A stretch of DNA of 64,000 nucleotides, from the NCBI GenBank assembly GCA_050084515.1, contig CM114275.1:1612001-1676000 (forward strand), given 5' to 3'. Position numbers and translations under genes: made by a program. The notes beneath the pieces were generated by a model. The model was not told where the DNA came from and did no database searches. It saw only the letters and a program-made list of their open reading frames with translations. Shown here in pieces: positions 1 to 11,743 of the stretch. The DNA comes from Blasia pusilla. Lineage: Eukaryota; Marchantiophyta; Marchantiopsida; Blasiales. Position 1 is the stretch's first letter, and each line of letters starts with the position of its first letter.

Positions 1-344
1 CCACAGACATGCTCGGCCTTCATCACAGCCCGCCGCATAGGCCCTAGCAGATAGAGCCCTCAACCGTTGCGTCGTCCGTCAGGGCCTGCGGCAGGCCTGC
101 AAGATGGGCTTGGCCCCATTGGAGGAGCTCAGAGACCGTAGGGACCCCCCCAAAGCCTACTATGCAGGCTAGGGGCCTATGGGGCGCCCAACCAGTGAGG
201 CCCTGCCAAAGCCCACCCTACGGGCCTGTCGCGGGCCTTGGCGGGCAACGCAACGAGTGAGGGCTCCAAGCACTCTCGGGTGTGGGCCACGGGTACCCGC
301 GCCCACACGGACATGTTTGTCCATAGGACGGACATGCAACCTTG
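1..344. mobile_element. Right-hand part of a GC-rich hAT-like non-autonomous element
   Basis: The first 344 bases are GC-rich and rich in GGCCT/GGGC words, then switch sharply to AT-rich DNA. The boundary reads TGCAACCTTG (335-344), the inverse of the CAAGGTTGCA found at 13491 and of the ends of the complete element at 51833-52121. Just inside it is the family's subterminal motif GTCCATAGGACGGACAT (319-335). No coding potential was recognised. The left end lies outside the window, so the target duplication cannot be tested here. Membership of the hAT class is inferred from the related element that has an 8-bp duplication. Confidence 0.5.
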
Positions 345-530
345 ACTCTAATGCAACAAGTCTATTCGAATTGGAGACTAAATCCATCAGACTTCCAAAA
401 TCGTAATTCCAATCATCATATGCCATTCCTCCAACTTTAGAAAAGAAGATTTCACAATCAGGTCTTATTAGATGTAGAGTAATTGGAAGGGAACGATAGT
501 TTTCTTTGAAGAGACGAATCAATTGCAAAA
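345..530 (-). other. Unrecognised 60-codon open stretch next to the hAT-like end
   Basis: On the minus strand about 60 codons are open, from near 528 down to the transposon boundary at 344, with ordinary amino-acid composition including a GGMAYDDWNYDFG segment. I recognise no family. It could be an exon remnant interrupted by the hAT-like element, or chance. No flanking exon was found. Confidence 0.15.
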
Positions 531-1396
531 TTTAGTAACATGACATATTCACATCATGGAATGCTTGCATACTTATCATGTTTTTTTAGAATTTCCTTTC
601 CCCTAAATATTGGAGACTTGACTCATAATGCCAAAGTCCTAGTGTCAACCTAATCACAAAACTTGGAGTTAGGTCATTTTGGTATCAATTAGAATATGAT
701 ATGTGTTTGATGTATTCATGATGTCATTTTTGTATTGAAAATTTTCTTTGGAAATTTTTTCGCATATCATTGCCATGGAAATTTTATTAATATAAAAAAT
801 CAATATCAATTTTGTTTTATAGATATCAAATCAATATGAAAGTTAGCGCTATCGGATTTCATGTTCAACTTATATCAAAGTTAGAACCCTCAAACTTTCG
901 TGATGTTTGCTCTCTACATAAGACTTATGGCGATCATATTTATTGGATTCTGTTCACTTCTTGTGGCACGTTCCATCGCATCTTGTATGAACATACTTGC
1001 CCATAAGGTTGCACACATGAAAAGTCCATGTTCATAGACTTATGACTGTCCATAGGACAATCTTGTGTGGGAAACCTTTCTTGCATCCTATGTCTTGAGC
1101 CTTCCTTAGAATATTCACATACAAAAAATTGTATGTGAATATTCTATGTATCATACATAGTATCCATATCATAAATCACTAAAAAGGGCTATCAATTATT
1201 CACTCCATGAAGTTCTCATATAGAAATTTCTTTAAGGTGAAAAATATGATATGAGGGTATTGAAATAGAAAGATGCAATTAGTGTGCAAACAAGGGTTTT
1301 CAAATCTACATGAAGGTTTAATTTCATGAAATAATCAATCCAAAGAATTGTGTGGATAAATTTTTTTGACAATAATCTATATTATCTATATTATTT
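531..1396. other. AT-rich intergenic DNA with one perfect palindrome
   Basis: No gene is recognised. At 1108-1145 a perfect stem-loop has 17-bp arms (AGAATATTCACATACAA and its complement) around a four-base AAAA loop. The rest is AT-rich with short open frames that resemble nothing known. Confidence 0.5.
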
Positions 1397-1732
1397 TTGG
1401 AGAGTGCCTTTTGATTTGCAAACATCTCTTTGCTTGACATGTGGCACCTGGGCAATAAGAAAACGTTTTCCATACTATGGGCAGCAAGAAAAAATGTTAA
1501 ATTGATCCCTTTCACTCATGTGCATGGCATGGGCTGTACACTAGTGTCCCCTTGAGATGCAACCTTCTTCATAGATACTAGTATACAACTTGTGCCATGC
1601 ACGAGAGTGAAGGGCCTAATCACGCTGCACATAAATTCAAATTTTTTTTCTTGCTGTCTATAATATGGGAAACAGTTTCTTGTTGCCCAACTGTCATGTG
1701 TCAAGCAGACAAATCAAGAAGGTATTCTCCAA
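1397..1732. mobile_element. MITE with ~90-bp terminal inverted repeats, copy 1
   Basis: The two ends are imperfect inverted repeats of roughly 90 bp. The left end runs from TTGGAGAGTGCC through TTGACATGTGGCA, GGGCAATAAGAAAA and GCAGCAAGAAAAAA. The right end, read in reverse complement, gives TTGGAGAATACC, TTGACACATGACA, GGGCAACAAGAAAC and ACAGCAAGAAAAAA. The unit is about 336 bp and has no protein-coding capacity, as expected for a foldback MITE. A second copy in opposite internal orientation follows at 1799-2130. No clear target duplication was seen, so the superfamily is not assigned. Confidence 0.6.
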
Positions 1733-1798
1733 TAATAATATAGCTTGTTATGAGGTATCCGTAGTTTTGTCATTTAGTTGCATATGCACTCTATACTA

Positions 1799-2130
1799 AT
1801 AGAATACACCTATCTACTTGACACGTGATAGTTGGCAGTAAGAAAATATTTTCCATGGTATTCACAGCAAGAATTTTTTTTTGAATTTGTGTGCAATGTG
1901 ATCAGTGCTTTCACTCCCGTGCATGACACAAGTTGTTCTCTAGTATCTATAGAGAGCATTGCATCTCAAAGGGACACTAGTGTACATCCCATGCCATGCG
2001 CAAGAATAAAATGGACCAATTTAACATTTTTTTCTTGCTTTCCACAATATGAAAAACATTTTCTCATTTCCCAGGTGCCACGTGTCAAACACATAGGTGT
2101 TTTGATTTGCAAATCAAAAGGCACTCAAAA
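1799..2130. mobile_element. MITE copy 2, inverted relative to copy 1
   Basis: Read in reverse complement, this block follows copy 1 along its whole length, including the shared internal stretch TGTACACTAGTGTCCC. It starts near TAGAATACACC and ends near GGCACTCAAAA. Like copy 1 it is a near-palindrome with ends rich in TTGACACGTG and GCAAGAAAA words. The two copies form a large inverted repeat ending about 0.5 kb before the start codon of the rubredoxin gene. Short matches near 50040-50400 suggest a third, more decayed member. Confidence 0.6.
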
Positions 2131-2666
2131 GTAGATTAGGAGTGGGGAATGTGCAATATCAAAAATCTCTAGGAAAGACCTTCATTTACCCACCCCATCT
2201 TTCAATCCGAAAGGGTCGAGAAAGCCAAGAAAGCATATGTGAAGCATTATGCCGATTCCAGCGATGAAAGTCCGTCCCATACATACATACATAGGCGGAG
2301 GGGGAAAGAAGAGAATTTCCATCACTACACTCTACTTTCTTTTTCCCCTCCGAAGAAGCGGAGGGGTACGAAGGTAGAGCAGCCATCTCATTGGCCCGAA
2401 CTGGATAGTGGCTACAGACCCCGTGACGTGTCTCTCCCACATTTCCCTTAGGCACAGCCTCTCGTTGTTTGTGTGATGAGAGCGGAACACAATCACAGAC
2501 ACACAGACAAGAGAGAGAGAGAGACAGACACAGATAGAGAGAGAGAGAGAGGAATTTTGAGAGTACACAGAGAGAGGTCAGTGGGTTTGGAGAAAGAACG
2601 AGAAAGGAAGTCATCGTCGGCACAGATAGATATTCGCGGGAGGGGGCGAGGCTGCGGAGAGAGGTA
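2131..2666 (+). promoter_or_regulatory. Presumed promoter and 5' leader of the rubredoxin gene, with a GA tract
   Basis: This is the non-coding stretch between the MITE pair and the start codon at 2667. A GA-rich tract (about 2510-2551, interrupted by GACAGACACAGATA) is followed by more GA-rich sequence; GA/CT tracts are common in plant 5' leaders. I could not place a TATA box or transcription start with confidence. An antisense open frame across this region and exon 1 is a composition artefact. Confidence 0.4.
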
Positions 2667-4294
2667 ATGGCGACGATGAGAGCGGGCGGAGTGGCTACCG
2701 TTGCGGTCGTGCCACAGCAGTTGTTGGGAGTGGCCACGTCTCCTGGAGCGGTTCGGTTCAATGGAATTGCGCTCGGCGTCGCAGGAGGACTGCAGCAGCA
2801 GCAGCAGCGTATTGGAGACGGAGGAGGGAGGAGGACGAGGCCCCAGAAGAAGGGCCGTTTGGTGGTGGTAGTGCCTGCAGTGGATGTAGATGATAGTGCG
2901 ACGGAAGCTGAGGGCTCCCCCAAATCTGAGGAGGAGCAGGCGCTCGATTCTCGAAGAGGTAGGTTGGTGTGTCGTGGTGCTGACGGAGTGGCTGTTATGC
3001 TGTGAATTGGGTAACTTTGGGTCGGATTTTCGTGGCGGTGTCTTGCGATTGGAGTCTTGTTTCGTTTTCTTTTTTTCATTCTCTCCTCTCGGGGTTAGGT
3101 TTGATGGTGTGTGATAATTGGGTGGGTTCGTCAAGCCATCACTGGTTTTCGGTGATGATGATGAGAGCCAATGTTGACGGATTTATGGACCGCATTCGGT
3201 CTGTGGAGGTTTGTGCTTCAGCGGGTTTGTGTTTTTGGAGGACGAGAATTTTATTCCACGGTTTGAACGTACTTTCACACTCCGATTCCGGCGAATTTCG
3301 CCTTTGAGCTCGCTCCATAGTACTCTCGGTCTCCGAATTGAGAGCATCATCGCTTCCGGAATCGTCAGATTTTACCTGTGGGTTTGGGTCGAGTTTCAGA
3401 GGAGCTGCTGTATTTCTAGCTGTGGAATTTGGATCGCACTCTGCGCACCGTACCACTTTTCCACTAGAGAGAATTTTTTCTGCGGTCTTGTAGCTCGGAG
3501 GGTTCTCCGCATCTGCATCTCTTTAACGTTGGAGCTCCACCCACTCATGGAATGGTCCACCACCTTGAGACTAATTGCATCGTCTGCGGTCAGAAAGTGG
3601 ATCCCAATCCACTTTCAATGAATATCACTTCGGTGCATTTCATTCCAGTCTTACCTGCCAGAGGGTGTGGGAGACTGGTGTTCAACAACGGAGCGCAGTT
3701 CCATTTTGAATTCGCCATCTCCTTATTTGTTGCACCTTACTGTGGATGCTATCGTGGTCTTGTATTCCAAAGAACCTTGCATTGTACAATGCAGCTTAGT
3801 TTTCACTGCTGCATGATATGCACCATCGCGTCATCGATCTTCTCGTGTCTCAAGTTCTACCGTCTCACGATCAAATCCTATCTTCACTTCAAATGCTGCA
3901 CCACTTTCCGGCCAACTTCTTGTGAGATGAAATTGATCGAAGGTGCTGTGGATTCATCACTACAGGTCTAGAGGAGCGATTTGCAGTGCTGAACACTGGC
4001 AAGCACGAGTGCCGGTCTTGTGGCCATGTCTATGACTCAGCCAAGGGAGACGAGAACTATCCGGTACCGGCAGGCATTGATTTTTTAGGTCTCCCAGAGG
4101 ATTGGAGGTGTCCAACCTGCGGTGCCGCTAAAAGCTACTTCTCGAGTAAGACCGTGGAGGTTGCAGGGTTTGCTCAAAACCAACAATTTGGCTTGGGTGG
4201 AAATTCTTTGACAGAGGGCCAGAAAAGTATTCTGATTTATGGCTCGCTGGCCTTTTTCTTCTCCCTTTTTCTTGCAGGCTACCTGCTCCAATAA
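2667..4294 (+). CDS. RBD1: Chloroplast rubredoxin (RBD1-type), two exons
   Basis: The CDS joins 2667-2958 and 3966-4294, 206 residues in total. The intron 2959-3965 has a GTAGGT donor and a CTACAG acceptor, and the join keeps the frame (a glycine codon is split). Residues 1 to about 80 are rich in Ala, Val, Gly and Arg and poor in acidic residues, as in a chloroplast transit peptide. The rubredoxin fold follows, with iron-binding cysteines at 113/116 (CRSCG) and 146/149 (CPTCG) and the typical YPVPAG and LPEDWRCPTCG blocks. Residues 186-206 form one hydrophobic segment ending at the C-terminus, a tail anchor. This architecture matches plant and algal RBD1, known to be needed for photosystem II assembly in the thylakoid membrane. 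The ATG at 2667 was chosen because it opens the frame and sits in a good plant context (AATGGCG). No neighbouring gene suggests co-regulation. The assignment to RBD1 rather than another rubredoxin rests on the single C-terminal anchor and the absence of a PDZ domain. Confidence 0.9.
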
Positions 4295-4974
4295 TCAAAT
4301 TGTACATGTATCGAACCCCATGCGATAACAACTCCTGACAGAAGACTCATCCCTGCCTGCATTGAAGATGTTGCTTGTTGTTGGATCTTTTGTGGAGTTT
4401 TTGTACATGTGAATGTGGATCTTGATCTCTCGACAATCTCAGGCCCCGATTTCAGAAAGTTATAGATCGGTGACTTGAATCTGTGGATGTAGTTCCAGGG
4501 CTTCCAGTGTGAACTGAGTGTGGAATGAACAAGCAAATGGATTTTACATTATATAGGTGGTTCATGGACGGCAAAATTATGAGCACGATGCACAATATGG
4601 CAATACCGGCTTACATCCCTCCTAACTCATTTCAACTTCCCAGAGTTGTGAAGGTCTGAAGAGTAAAAGATCAGCTGCTTTCTGCATGGGGAATAAGCAG
4701 ACACCCACTGATGCATAGATGGCAAAGAAGACTAGATGCAACATCCTTGATTGCTTAGTCTGCTTAGCTTCCCCAGCATCTTGCAGTTCAGGATGCTCTT
4801 CACCTTAACTACAAGGAAGAGCCTTTTATTTGTCCACTTCCTGGTCCGATTCTCAAATTAATGGCTACTTCCTGATGTCAAGGTGCACATTGACATGAAG
4901 TACCATTCTTCGGGCTATGTATGTAAGGGGGATCTGACCTTTCTGAGTATGGTGATATGGGTGTACTAGTGATT
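4295..4974. other. 3' flank of the rubredoxin gene
   Basis: No gene is recognised. This stretch probably contains the 3' UTR of the rubredoxin gene; no poly(A) signal could be singled out with confidence. Confidence 0.4.
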
Positions 4975-5212
4975 GATATTAGTAGATTGTATTCTGAATA
5001 CAATCCACTAATATCACTCAACTGAGCAGGAAGGGACGGCAAAGCTTTTACTTTATCAAACCATTTCAAAAATTGGTGCCTTCAAACGAAACTAGTATTG
5101 AATTTTGGGGGTGCTGCCAAAATACTTACCGCTACTAGCGGTAAGTATTATGACATTAGTAGATTGTTCTGTGCACATGATCCAGTAATATCAGTCAACT
5201 GAGCAGGAAGGA
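4975..5212. repeat. Two diverged ~60-bp direct repeats carrying hairpins, with a perfect hairpin between them
   Basis: The segment at about 4976-5037 (ATTAGTAGATTGT ... CAACTGAGCAGGAAGG) is repeated at 5153-5212. The first copy folds into a 19-bp stem with one mismatch and a three-base loop (4975-5015); the second copy forms a weaker stem. Between them, 5121-5149 is a perfect 13-bp stem (AATACTTACCGCT) with loop ACT. No transposon ends could be assigned around the unit. Confidence 0.65.
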
Positions 5213-5959
5213 AATATATAAGCTATGCCTTGACCATTAAACACTTGCTTACTCAAAATGAAGCTGGTATTAAATTTCAGTTTGGATGGATGAGCCCGAG
5301 ATATACACAAACGTTCTGAAGTCCACCCAATGTTCGGCATTCAAGTTTTGACTTTAAACGATAACTTCGGACTGTTGGAGCCTCTCAATCGGATAGTGTA
5401 CACACACCTCTTTCATGCTCTGCAAATTTTAGCCTGCTAATCGCAAGGTTAGCACAAGTACTGACCATCCTCACATTATTGTGGGTCATTTCAACTATTA
5501 TTCTCAATACGCTTTTGGGTGAGATATATGCTACATATGCCACATATTTCAAGCTTCAACTGTCATCAGCTATTGGGAAATAGTAACTATTCTAATGCCA
5601 GATACAGTCCAGTTAGCAACAGAGAGGATCAGCACAGGTCGATCATCTTCTTATCACAAGTAGACAATTCTTTATTTCCTGACCATAATTTAGCTCATGC
5701 ACGGTCCTTGTATTGTGCCAACCACTGTACTACTGTCAGCAAGCGCAGGCAGCTCCGAGAATGGGCAGCTACTTAAAATTTTGGCCATTTCTGGAGCTCA
5801 CAATCGAACAGATTCCAAAAAAAGTGCAACTGTGTACGCAAGAAATGGTGAAGGTTGAAACCCACTGTAAACGGTTTCTTCTTAGTTTTAATATTTTTCG
5901 CCACCAGTATTTAAGGACGTCACCGTCTGCAGTGCTACCTCAAAATTTGTAATACGTTG
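5213..5959. other. Intergenic DNA between rubredoxin and pirin A
   Basis: No gene or repeat is recognised. The end next to 5960 should contain the 3' UTR of the convergently transcribed pirin gene. Confidence 0.4.
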
Positions 5960-8351
5960 TCATATCAAGTAGACGGGTTTCTCCTTCCACGTAAGCAAAC
6001 TCTCAAAACCATTTTCTGCCTTTTGGTAATCCCTGATCGTCTGCCTAATCTCTTCCTGAGTATTCATGACGAATGGTCCATGCCTCGCAAGAGGTTCATT
6101 TAGGGGCTGACCCGCAATGAGCAGAAAGCGGCATTCTTTCTCAGAGTTGTTCCAAACATTTATTACTTCTCCAGGTCCAAAGAGCGCTGTATGATGAGCT
6201 GACACAGCCTTCCCTTTTGAAGATTCGAAAGTGCAGTCTCCATCAAGAATATAAGCGAAAGCGTTCCATCCCTGGGAAACAAGTTGGTGAAGTTCTGCCC
6301 CTGGTTGCATGGTGAAATCAAGATACATCGTGGGCGTGCGGGTGAAGACGGGGGATTTCACACCAAAGGATTCACCAGCAATTATTTTAACCTTGACACC
6401 ACCTTCTTCCACATTTGGTATCTCACTTGCTTGAAGTTCTTGATACTGAGGTTCGATCCTGTTGATTTCACAAGTATTGAGAAGTCAGGTGGAGATCCGC
6501 TGTGCAATTGCCATGCTTTCACATAACGAGCCTTGATTTCAGGGTGCTGCAGCTGTACCTAGGTAACACATATTGACATTTATGCGGGGGACCGAACCAG
6601 AGCATCGAACTTACATCTTATCTTTGGCAGGAAGATTCACCCAAAGCTGGAGACCACGGAGCTTCCCCCTAGCTGCTGGCATCTCACTATGCACTATTCC
6701 TCGTCCAGCAGTCATCCACTGGCAAACATGGCGAAACAGATATGTTTGAAAATCCTGTCTAACCGAAAACAGTACCTGATATAGGGCATGCGGAACTGAA
6801 AAATCTACCGTGGAGATAAAGCATGTCTATCCCACAAGAACAAGAAGCCGTTCTCTCTATCAACACACAGTAGAGGGATTATGACGCTAGCCAACCAGTT
6901 TCAGTAGATAGTCAACTAGTTTCATCCATGAATTTAGGAAGATTAGATAACTCCCAAAGCATCTACCTGAAGGTCCCCTGCCCGGATGATGCCTTCATGC
7001 CCTTTGAAATCTTGATGTTGCATAGCTCCCTTTCAACCAAAGCATGGATGAAGGCATTACACAAGATTGAACATCATTCAAGCATGGAACAGGGCAACAT
7101 ACGGACAAAACAGTCATGGAGGGGACAAGAATTGAGTCGGAGAGTTCAGTCCAAATGTGGTTACAATGGAATGGGGAGAAAAGGCCCAATAACTGTAACA
7201 GTAAAAGACTTGCATTCTAATTCCCATCTCACAGCAGCCTCTTTGCCTTTGCTGCGCAACCTTCATTATCTGTTGTAACCCCGTAGTTGAGAATGGAATA
7301 GAAGATAGTACCTCAAGAACATAAGAGACAGTTTCAAAACCTGCCAACACACAAAGAGGCATATCAGTGAGCAGGGCTGGGTCCAAACACAGGTCAAGAA
7401 TATTCCGGCAAAAGTTTACGACACGTAGATTCTTACAACCGCCACTTCCACTCCTTTCTCGTCGCTTCAGAGAATTACACGATGACAGACATAGAAAAAA
7501 AAATACCTCGATGGGGATGCGCAGGAAAGCCACTTGGAGGAGTCGTGGCATCCAGAGGTATGAAATCTGATCATGGTTCCAGTTAGTGTCCATCTCACGG
7601 CATCGATCGAAACCTCGACATAGATTCAAGCTAATAAAACCTGGCCATTCTGTGGTTGCATGTCTCGATGGAGTACTCTATGTTTCAGCTTGCCCAAATT
7701 AGTGCGCGGAGGAAGACTTCGCCAACCTCGACTGGAGGTTGACAAGTGAGCATGGGGGGTTGGCACCATTCAAATCGAATTGCCAGATCACTCACCTTCA
7801 GCACAGTCCAGAAGAAGAAAGGGATCAAACACGCTCAGCTCGGGCCTACACACAATCGTAGAAATTCGGATCCACAAAGAGAGCGTCAGTGGAAAACCTG
7901 CGGGGAGAGACCCCCGGCTCCCAGTTGTCAAGCGCCACTTGATTTTTAGGGCTGATGGGCACAATCGCAGAATTTAGTTTCAGAGAAATTTTGACGCACA
8001 AACGAACCACCACTGGAAAGCCTGCGAAAGGCAAATTCCGTTTCCAATTCCTCACGCGTCACATGTTGTTGAGAGATGCTCCAATTGAGAGCTTGGTCTA
8101 AATCCTCGAACTCACCTTCCGATGCTCCGTCTGACTCTCGCGCCTGCACCCTCCGCCTGCTCCTTGTTGAGAAACACCTTCGATACTGCTCTAGCCTTCG
8201 GAATCTCTGCTGCGTCCGCCATAGCTACGACCGTCGCAACCGCACCAATCGTAGAAGATCCACAATACACTCTCGACGACGATCCAGAGACACCAAAGCT
8301 CAGGCAAGCCACCGATCTATGCGCGCGAGCCGAGCCTGCGATGGACCGCAT
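5960..8351 (-). CDS. Pirin-family cupin protein (paralogue A), seven exons
   Basis: Exons on the minus strand, 5' to 3': 8351-8116, 7845-7796, 7566-7507, 7340-7312, 7029-6967, 6718-6615, 6458-5960. All introns are GT-AG and the 1041-nt CDS stays open (346 residues). The protein is a bicupin of the pirin family. The first cupin carries the iron ligands as HPHRGFETV and GIVHSEMP; the second contains [21 protein letters not shown] and a [11 protein letters not shown] motif near the C-terminus. Animal pirin is an iron-dependent nuclear co-regulator; plant PRN proteins bind the G-protein alpha subunit, and some pirins oxidise quercetin. Residues 1 to about 48 before the first conserved block are rich in Arg, Ser and Ala with few acids, so an organelle signal is possible; an internal Met at MADAAE could give a shorter form. 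Relative to paralogue B it has one extra intron (after HPHR) and about seven extra residues before TPPSGFP. The conserved FPDHPH is FPAHPH here. Expression cannot be judged. Confidence 0.88.
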
Positions 8352-8720
8352 GACAGTTCCACGTATCACGTCCCGGCCTCGCTTGCTTCACTACTCAGCC
8401 GCGACTGCATTCTTATGACGCCGAGCGAGAAATGTAACGCAACGCAACGCAACGCAACGCAACGCAACTCATCGCATGTTGAAATTGCTTTGAGCTTTGT
8501 TCTTCCCATTTCCGCGACGGGGCTACGGCGCGGAGAGGAAAGTCCGATCGCGCCTTCGCTTATTCTTCCCCCCGTCTTCTCCTTGTGCTTCGCCACTCCA
8601 CCTCCCACTGACCCTTCCTTCCATGGGCCATGCCATTGGGGGAACGCTTGCCGTTGACCCGTGCCCAAGTCAAGGAGGCTTTCTCGGCCTGGCCCAAAGT
8701 TATCACGCCTACTAGAGGAT
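8352..8720 (-). promoter_or_regulatory. Presumed promoter/5' leader of pirin A with an AACGC microsatellite
   Basis: Immediately upstream of the pirin A start codon. Six tandem AACGC units occupy 8436-8465. The surrounding DNA is GC-rich compared with the flanks, ending near 8720 where AT-rich DNA begins. No TATA box was placed. Confidence 0.4.
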
Positions 8721-11009
8721 CCGTGGGTAAATCTATATTAATGTTTGGAGTGTTTTTAAAAAAAATAAATCTCCTTGTTTGAATATTTTCCCTTTTATAA
8801 ATATGATTACTTTTTATTCCTGTGCATGTATGGGCCGCCCACTAATATATAATTATTTCTAAGACGTGTGAAGACCATATGAAAGTAGAAAGAAAGGAGT
8901 ATTTATCCCAAGGTGCGTCAATAGTGAGTTTGGACAAAGGTACTCCCGAAAAATTCAAAGGAATATGTCCCTGATCATTGTAGGGATATATTGTCCATTG
9001 TGTTATAAATTCTTGCATGGTACCATTAGAAAAAATAATTATTTTATTTTTTCATCCGACAATCCAAACTTAAATTAATTTTTGACTTCTTACTCAGGCT
9101 CGAAAAACGGGATGAATAGGCTTAAACGAAGAAAGAAGGGATATCTATGAGCACTTGTTATAAATTGGGAAAGTAGGGCATAAATAATAAAGACTTGCCT
9201 TTTATTCAATAATATTAGTTAGCATGTCTCATTTTTGTAATAGCAGCTAAGAAATGATCTTCCACTCCCTTTCTCATCACCTACTCCCTTCCCAATAGAG
9301 GAAGTGAATCATCCCTATACTTCCCAAAGTATAGCAATAATATCTTGCACTATGCATAATAATGGATAATGACATCTAGATATCATGGTCTTTCCATTAT
9401 CTATACTATTATAGGAGAGTGGGCATATATGAGCTAAACAAGCCTCCCGTTGCGGCAATGTTCTCTTGACTGGTAAATCCGCCTCCAATTTAGAGTTTCG
9501 AGCTTGAGAGGGTTTTTTTCAGCAATATTTAAGGGTTTGACAGGTTCGTTAATTTTTCATTTAGTTCGTGCGACTTTCGATCTGATGCAATATGCAATCA
9601 CTCCAAGTGGTCATTTTTCTCACTTTCCAAAGATTTACTGAACAAGAATAGTGAGATTATCGTATTCTCAGCTTTACTTAAGTTCCATATCTTTGATGCT
9701 ATGTATACAATTAATCTTGCATTGCAATTCTAAAATTTCATTTGTGCATACTATTTGGGAGATCAACTGATGCTCACAATGAACTTGATAGCACTAAGTC
9801 AACATTTTTGCATTTCATTGCAGGTCTATCGATGCTAAATCTATACTCAAGTCTACTCGCATTCCTTAGCTTGCTCCCGCCTGTGCAATGGTTTCTGCTT
9901 CCAACTCACTCCAACATTTTGTCTAGCTCTTCATTTTTGCTTCTAGATCTCTAGCTCTGCTCTTGGCTCTCCATATTTGTTGCTTGCTCTCTAGCTTAGA
10001 TCATGGCTCTGCAACTCTATCTCTGAACAAGTCCAACAAGAGAGGAGTGCTCAAATCCATTAAGTACCAAGAAACATGGCAACGAGAAGGACAACAATGA
10101 AATCCACACAAGGGAGAGTGAAGGATGTAGGTGCAAATGTGGGTCCATCCAAGAAAAACTTTGGCATTAAGAGTGTCAATCCATCGCCCCTACAGATCAA
10201 GAAATGGTCTCCACTTTCTCAAGACGAGTACATCAAACAGAAATCCAATTCGGATAGATTGATACCATGAACATGGGACAGTCAACCCGTAAACGTAAAG
10301 CTAGGAAGGATGAAGAGCCCGGCTTGGGGTAGCTAGCTAAGCCTTTCAAAGGGTCCAGACTTTGGGGATGCCGAAAGGGGGTCTCTCCCTTCTTCTAAAA
10401 TCCTAGAGGGATTGGACAAGGAATATTTTTGAGAACCCATTGAGTCCCTAGGGAGATCGAAGGAATTAAAGTCGACCAAGATACTGAAGGGTCTCCATAG
10501 TATTGCTTGAGAAGGCTCTTGCATAAGAATCTAGTGACGATCAAGACAAGCTCCGCAAAGAAACACCAAAGTGTGTCTACTAAAAACACTACACATCAAG
10601 AATGTTCATAAAAGATTTGAGCCCCGTCCTCGGATGTAAATGGCGACCACCAAGTCCTTCCCAAGAGTGCCTAAGGAGCTCGGAAAATAGTCAAGAAACT
10701 AATTCATAAGCGTTGTTGCGTTCTACTTAAGATCAGCCTTCTTATGTGAAATCAGAATAGCGATAGTATGATGAATGCAATACACTGAGTTTTTGAGGAC
10801 CCTAGCCATGTATTGGATTTTGTAGCCTAACGCAAAGATACACTATTCACATCTTCTTTTACTTGCAGCAAGTTCTGTGTGAACAAGGATCATGGATGAG
10901 TATTTATGCCATAGATTAATATCACCACATGCATGCATGCTTCCCAATGATAGTTGAACTTCAGGTGTAGAGATGACCTAAAGTCCAAGTAGCCTATTAT
11001 AGGCTACTC
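8721..11009. other. AT-rich intergenic DNA, nothing recognised
   Basis: About 2.3 kb without a recognisable gene. Short open frames at 9742-9954 and 10076-10270 (+) have no familiar motif. The latter begins MATRRTTMKSTQGRVKD and could be a decayed gag start of the downstream copia element, but this is a guess. Confidence 0.35.
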
Positions 11010-11360
11010 TCCTTGAGGCTTGGAAATAACCTGCAATTCATATCTGCCTAAAGAGCTTGCTTGCTTGGTCCCACCCTCTATCTCTCTAGAGAGCTTCTTG
11101 AGCAAGCATGTGAGGCGGTGTGGCTTCATCGAGTACTTGTTAAGATTGGTATTAGTAACTTAGGACCTAATGTAATATATGCAAATAATATTGTAGCATC
11201 AAGCGTGCTAACAACCCTACGTTTCATGCTCGAACAAAGCATGTTGATGTGCACTATCACTTTATCAAAGAGAAAATGTTTGCAAGAGAAATTGATCTTG
11301 TGTATATATGCTTGGGCATGGATTAGCAAATTGTTGATATCTTTATAAAGGTATTATCTA
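11010..11360 (+). pseudogene. Ty1/copia RNase H C-terminal remnant
   Basis: On the plus strand the sequence follows the end of copia Pol through a frameshift: a GNNLQFISA block (like the usual NNL.SW.SKKQ), then EQACEAVWLHRVL, then in another frame PTFHARTKHVDVHYHFIKE and a stop-interrupted QIVDIFIK (like ..VADIFTK). These are the conserved final motifs of copia RNase H. Upstream Pol was not recognised, so the element is truncated at its 5' side. The polypurine tract AAGGGGAAAT (11419-11428) and an LTR follow directly, which fits the orientation. Frameshift and stop make it non-functional. Confidence 0.75.
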
Positions 11361-11430
11361 GAGATACGCTTGAGATATTTAGAAAAAATCTAGGTGTTAG
11401 AGCTACTCATATGAGCTTAAGGGGAAATAT

Positions 11431-11743
11431 TGCAAACTTTATTATAGTCAAGCTCATCGGACATCCAAACAGTTACATTTGGTACTCAAACAAAGTAGGA
11501 AAGCTTAATCTTGGTTATTTAGTTAAACATAATTATCTTAACTAGGGGCAGTTAACCATGGTTAGTTTAATTTCAAAGTATGATTATGATTAGGGTTAGG
11601 GTTGCTTGAATATACTCTATATAAATGAGAAGGAGATCGGCCTCCACTCATTCTTTTATTGGAAAATTATGTTCTCCATGGTGGTGTGTGAGTGTGAGAG
11701 TTATATCCGATTAGTTATGCTTATTTAAAAAATTTCTACATCA
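11431..11743 (+). mobile_element. 3' LTR of the Ty1/copia remnant
   Basis: The LTR begins TGCAAACTTTATTATAG directly after a polypurine tract, contains a TATA-like CTCTATATAAATGAG, and ends ..CTACATCA. It abuts gypsy sequence (R0) at 11744, so the copia element was inserted into the gypsy copy. The matching 5' LTR was not found. A TAGGGTTAGGGTT stretch lies inside it. Confidence 0.6.

Noticed and set aside
2186-3134. Long antisense open frames (213 and 297 codons) over rubredoxin exon 1
   Set aside because: Ser/Leu/Arg low-complexity products of the GA tract and GC-rich exon on the opposite strand; no domain.
8436-8465. AACGC array as a CRISPR or regulatory array
   Set aside because: Six exact 5-bp units with no spacers: a simple microsatellite.
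11588-11605. Telomere-like TAGGGTTAGGG
   Set aside because: Only about two units, inside a copia LTR; not an interstitial telomere array.
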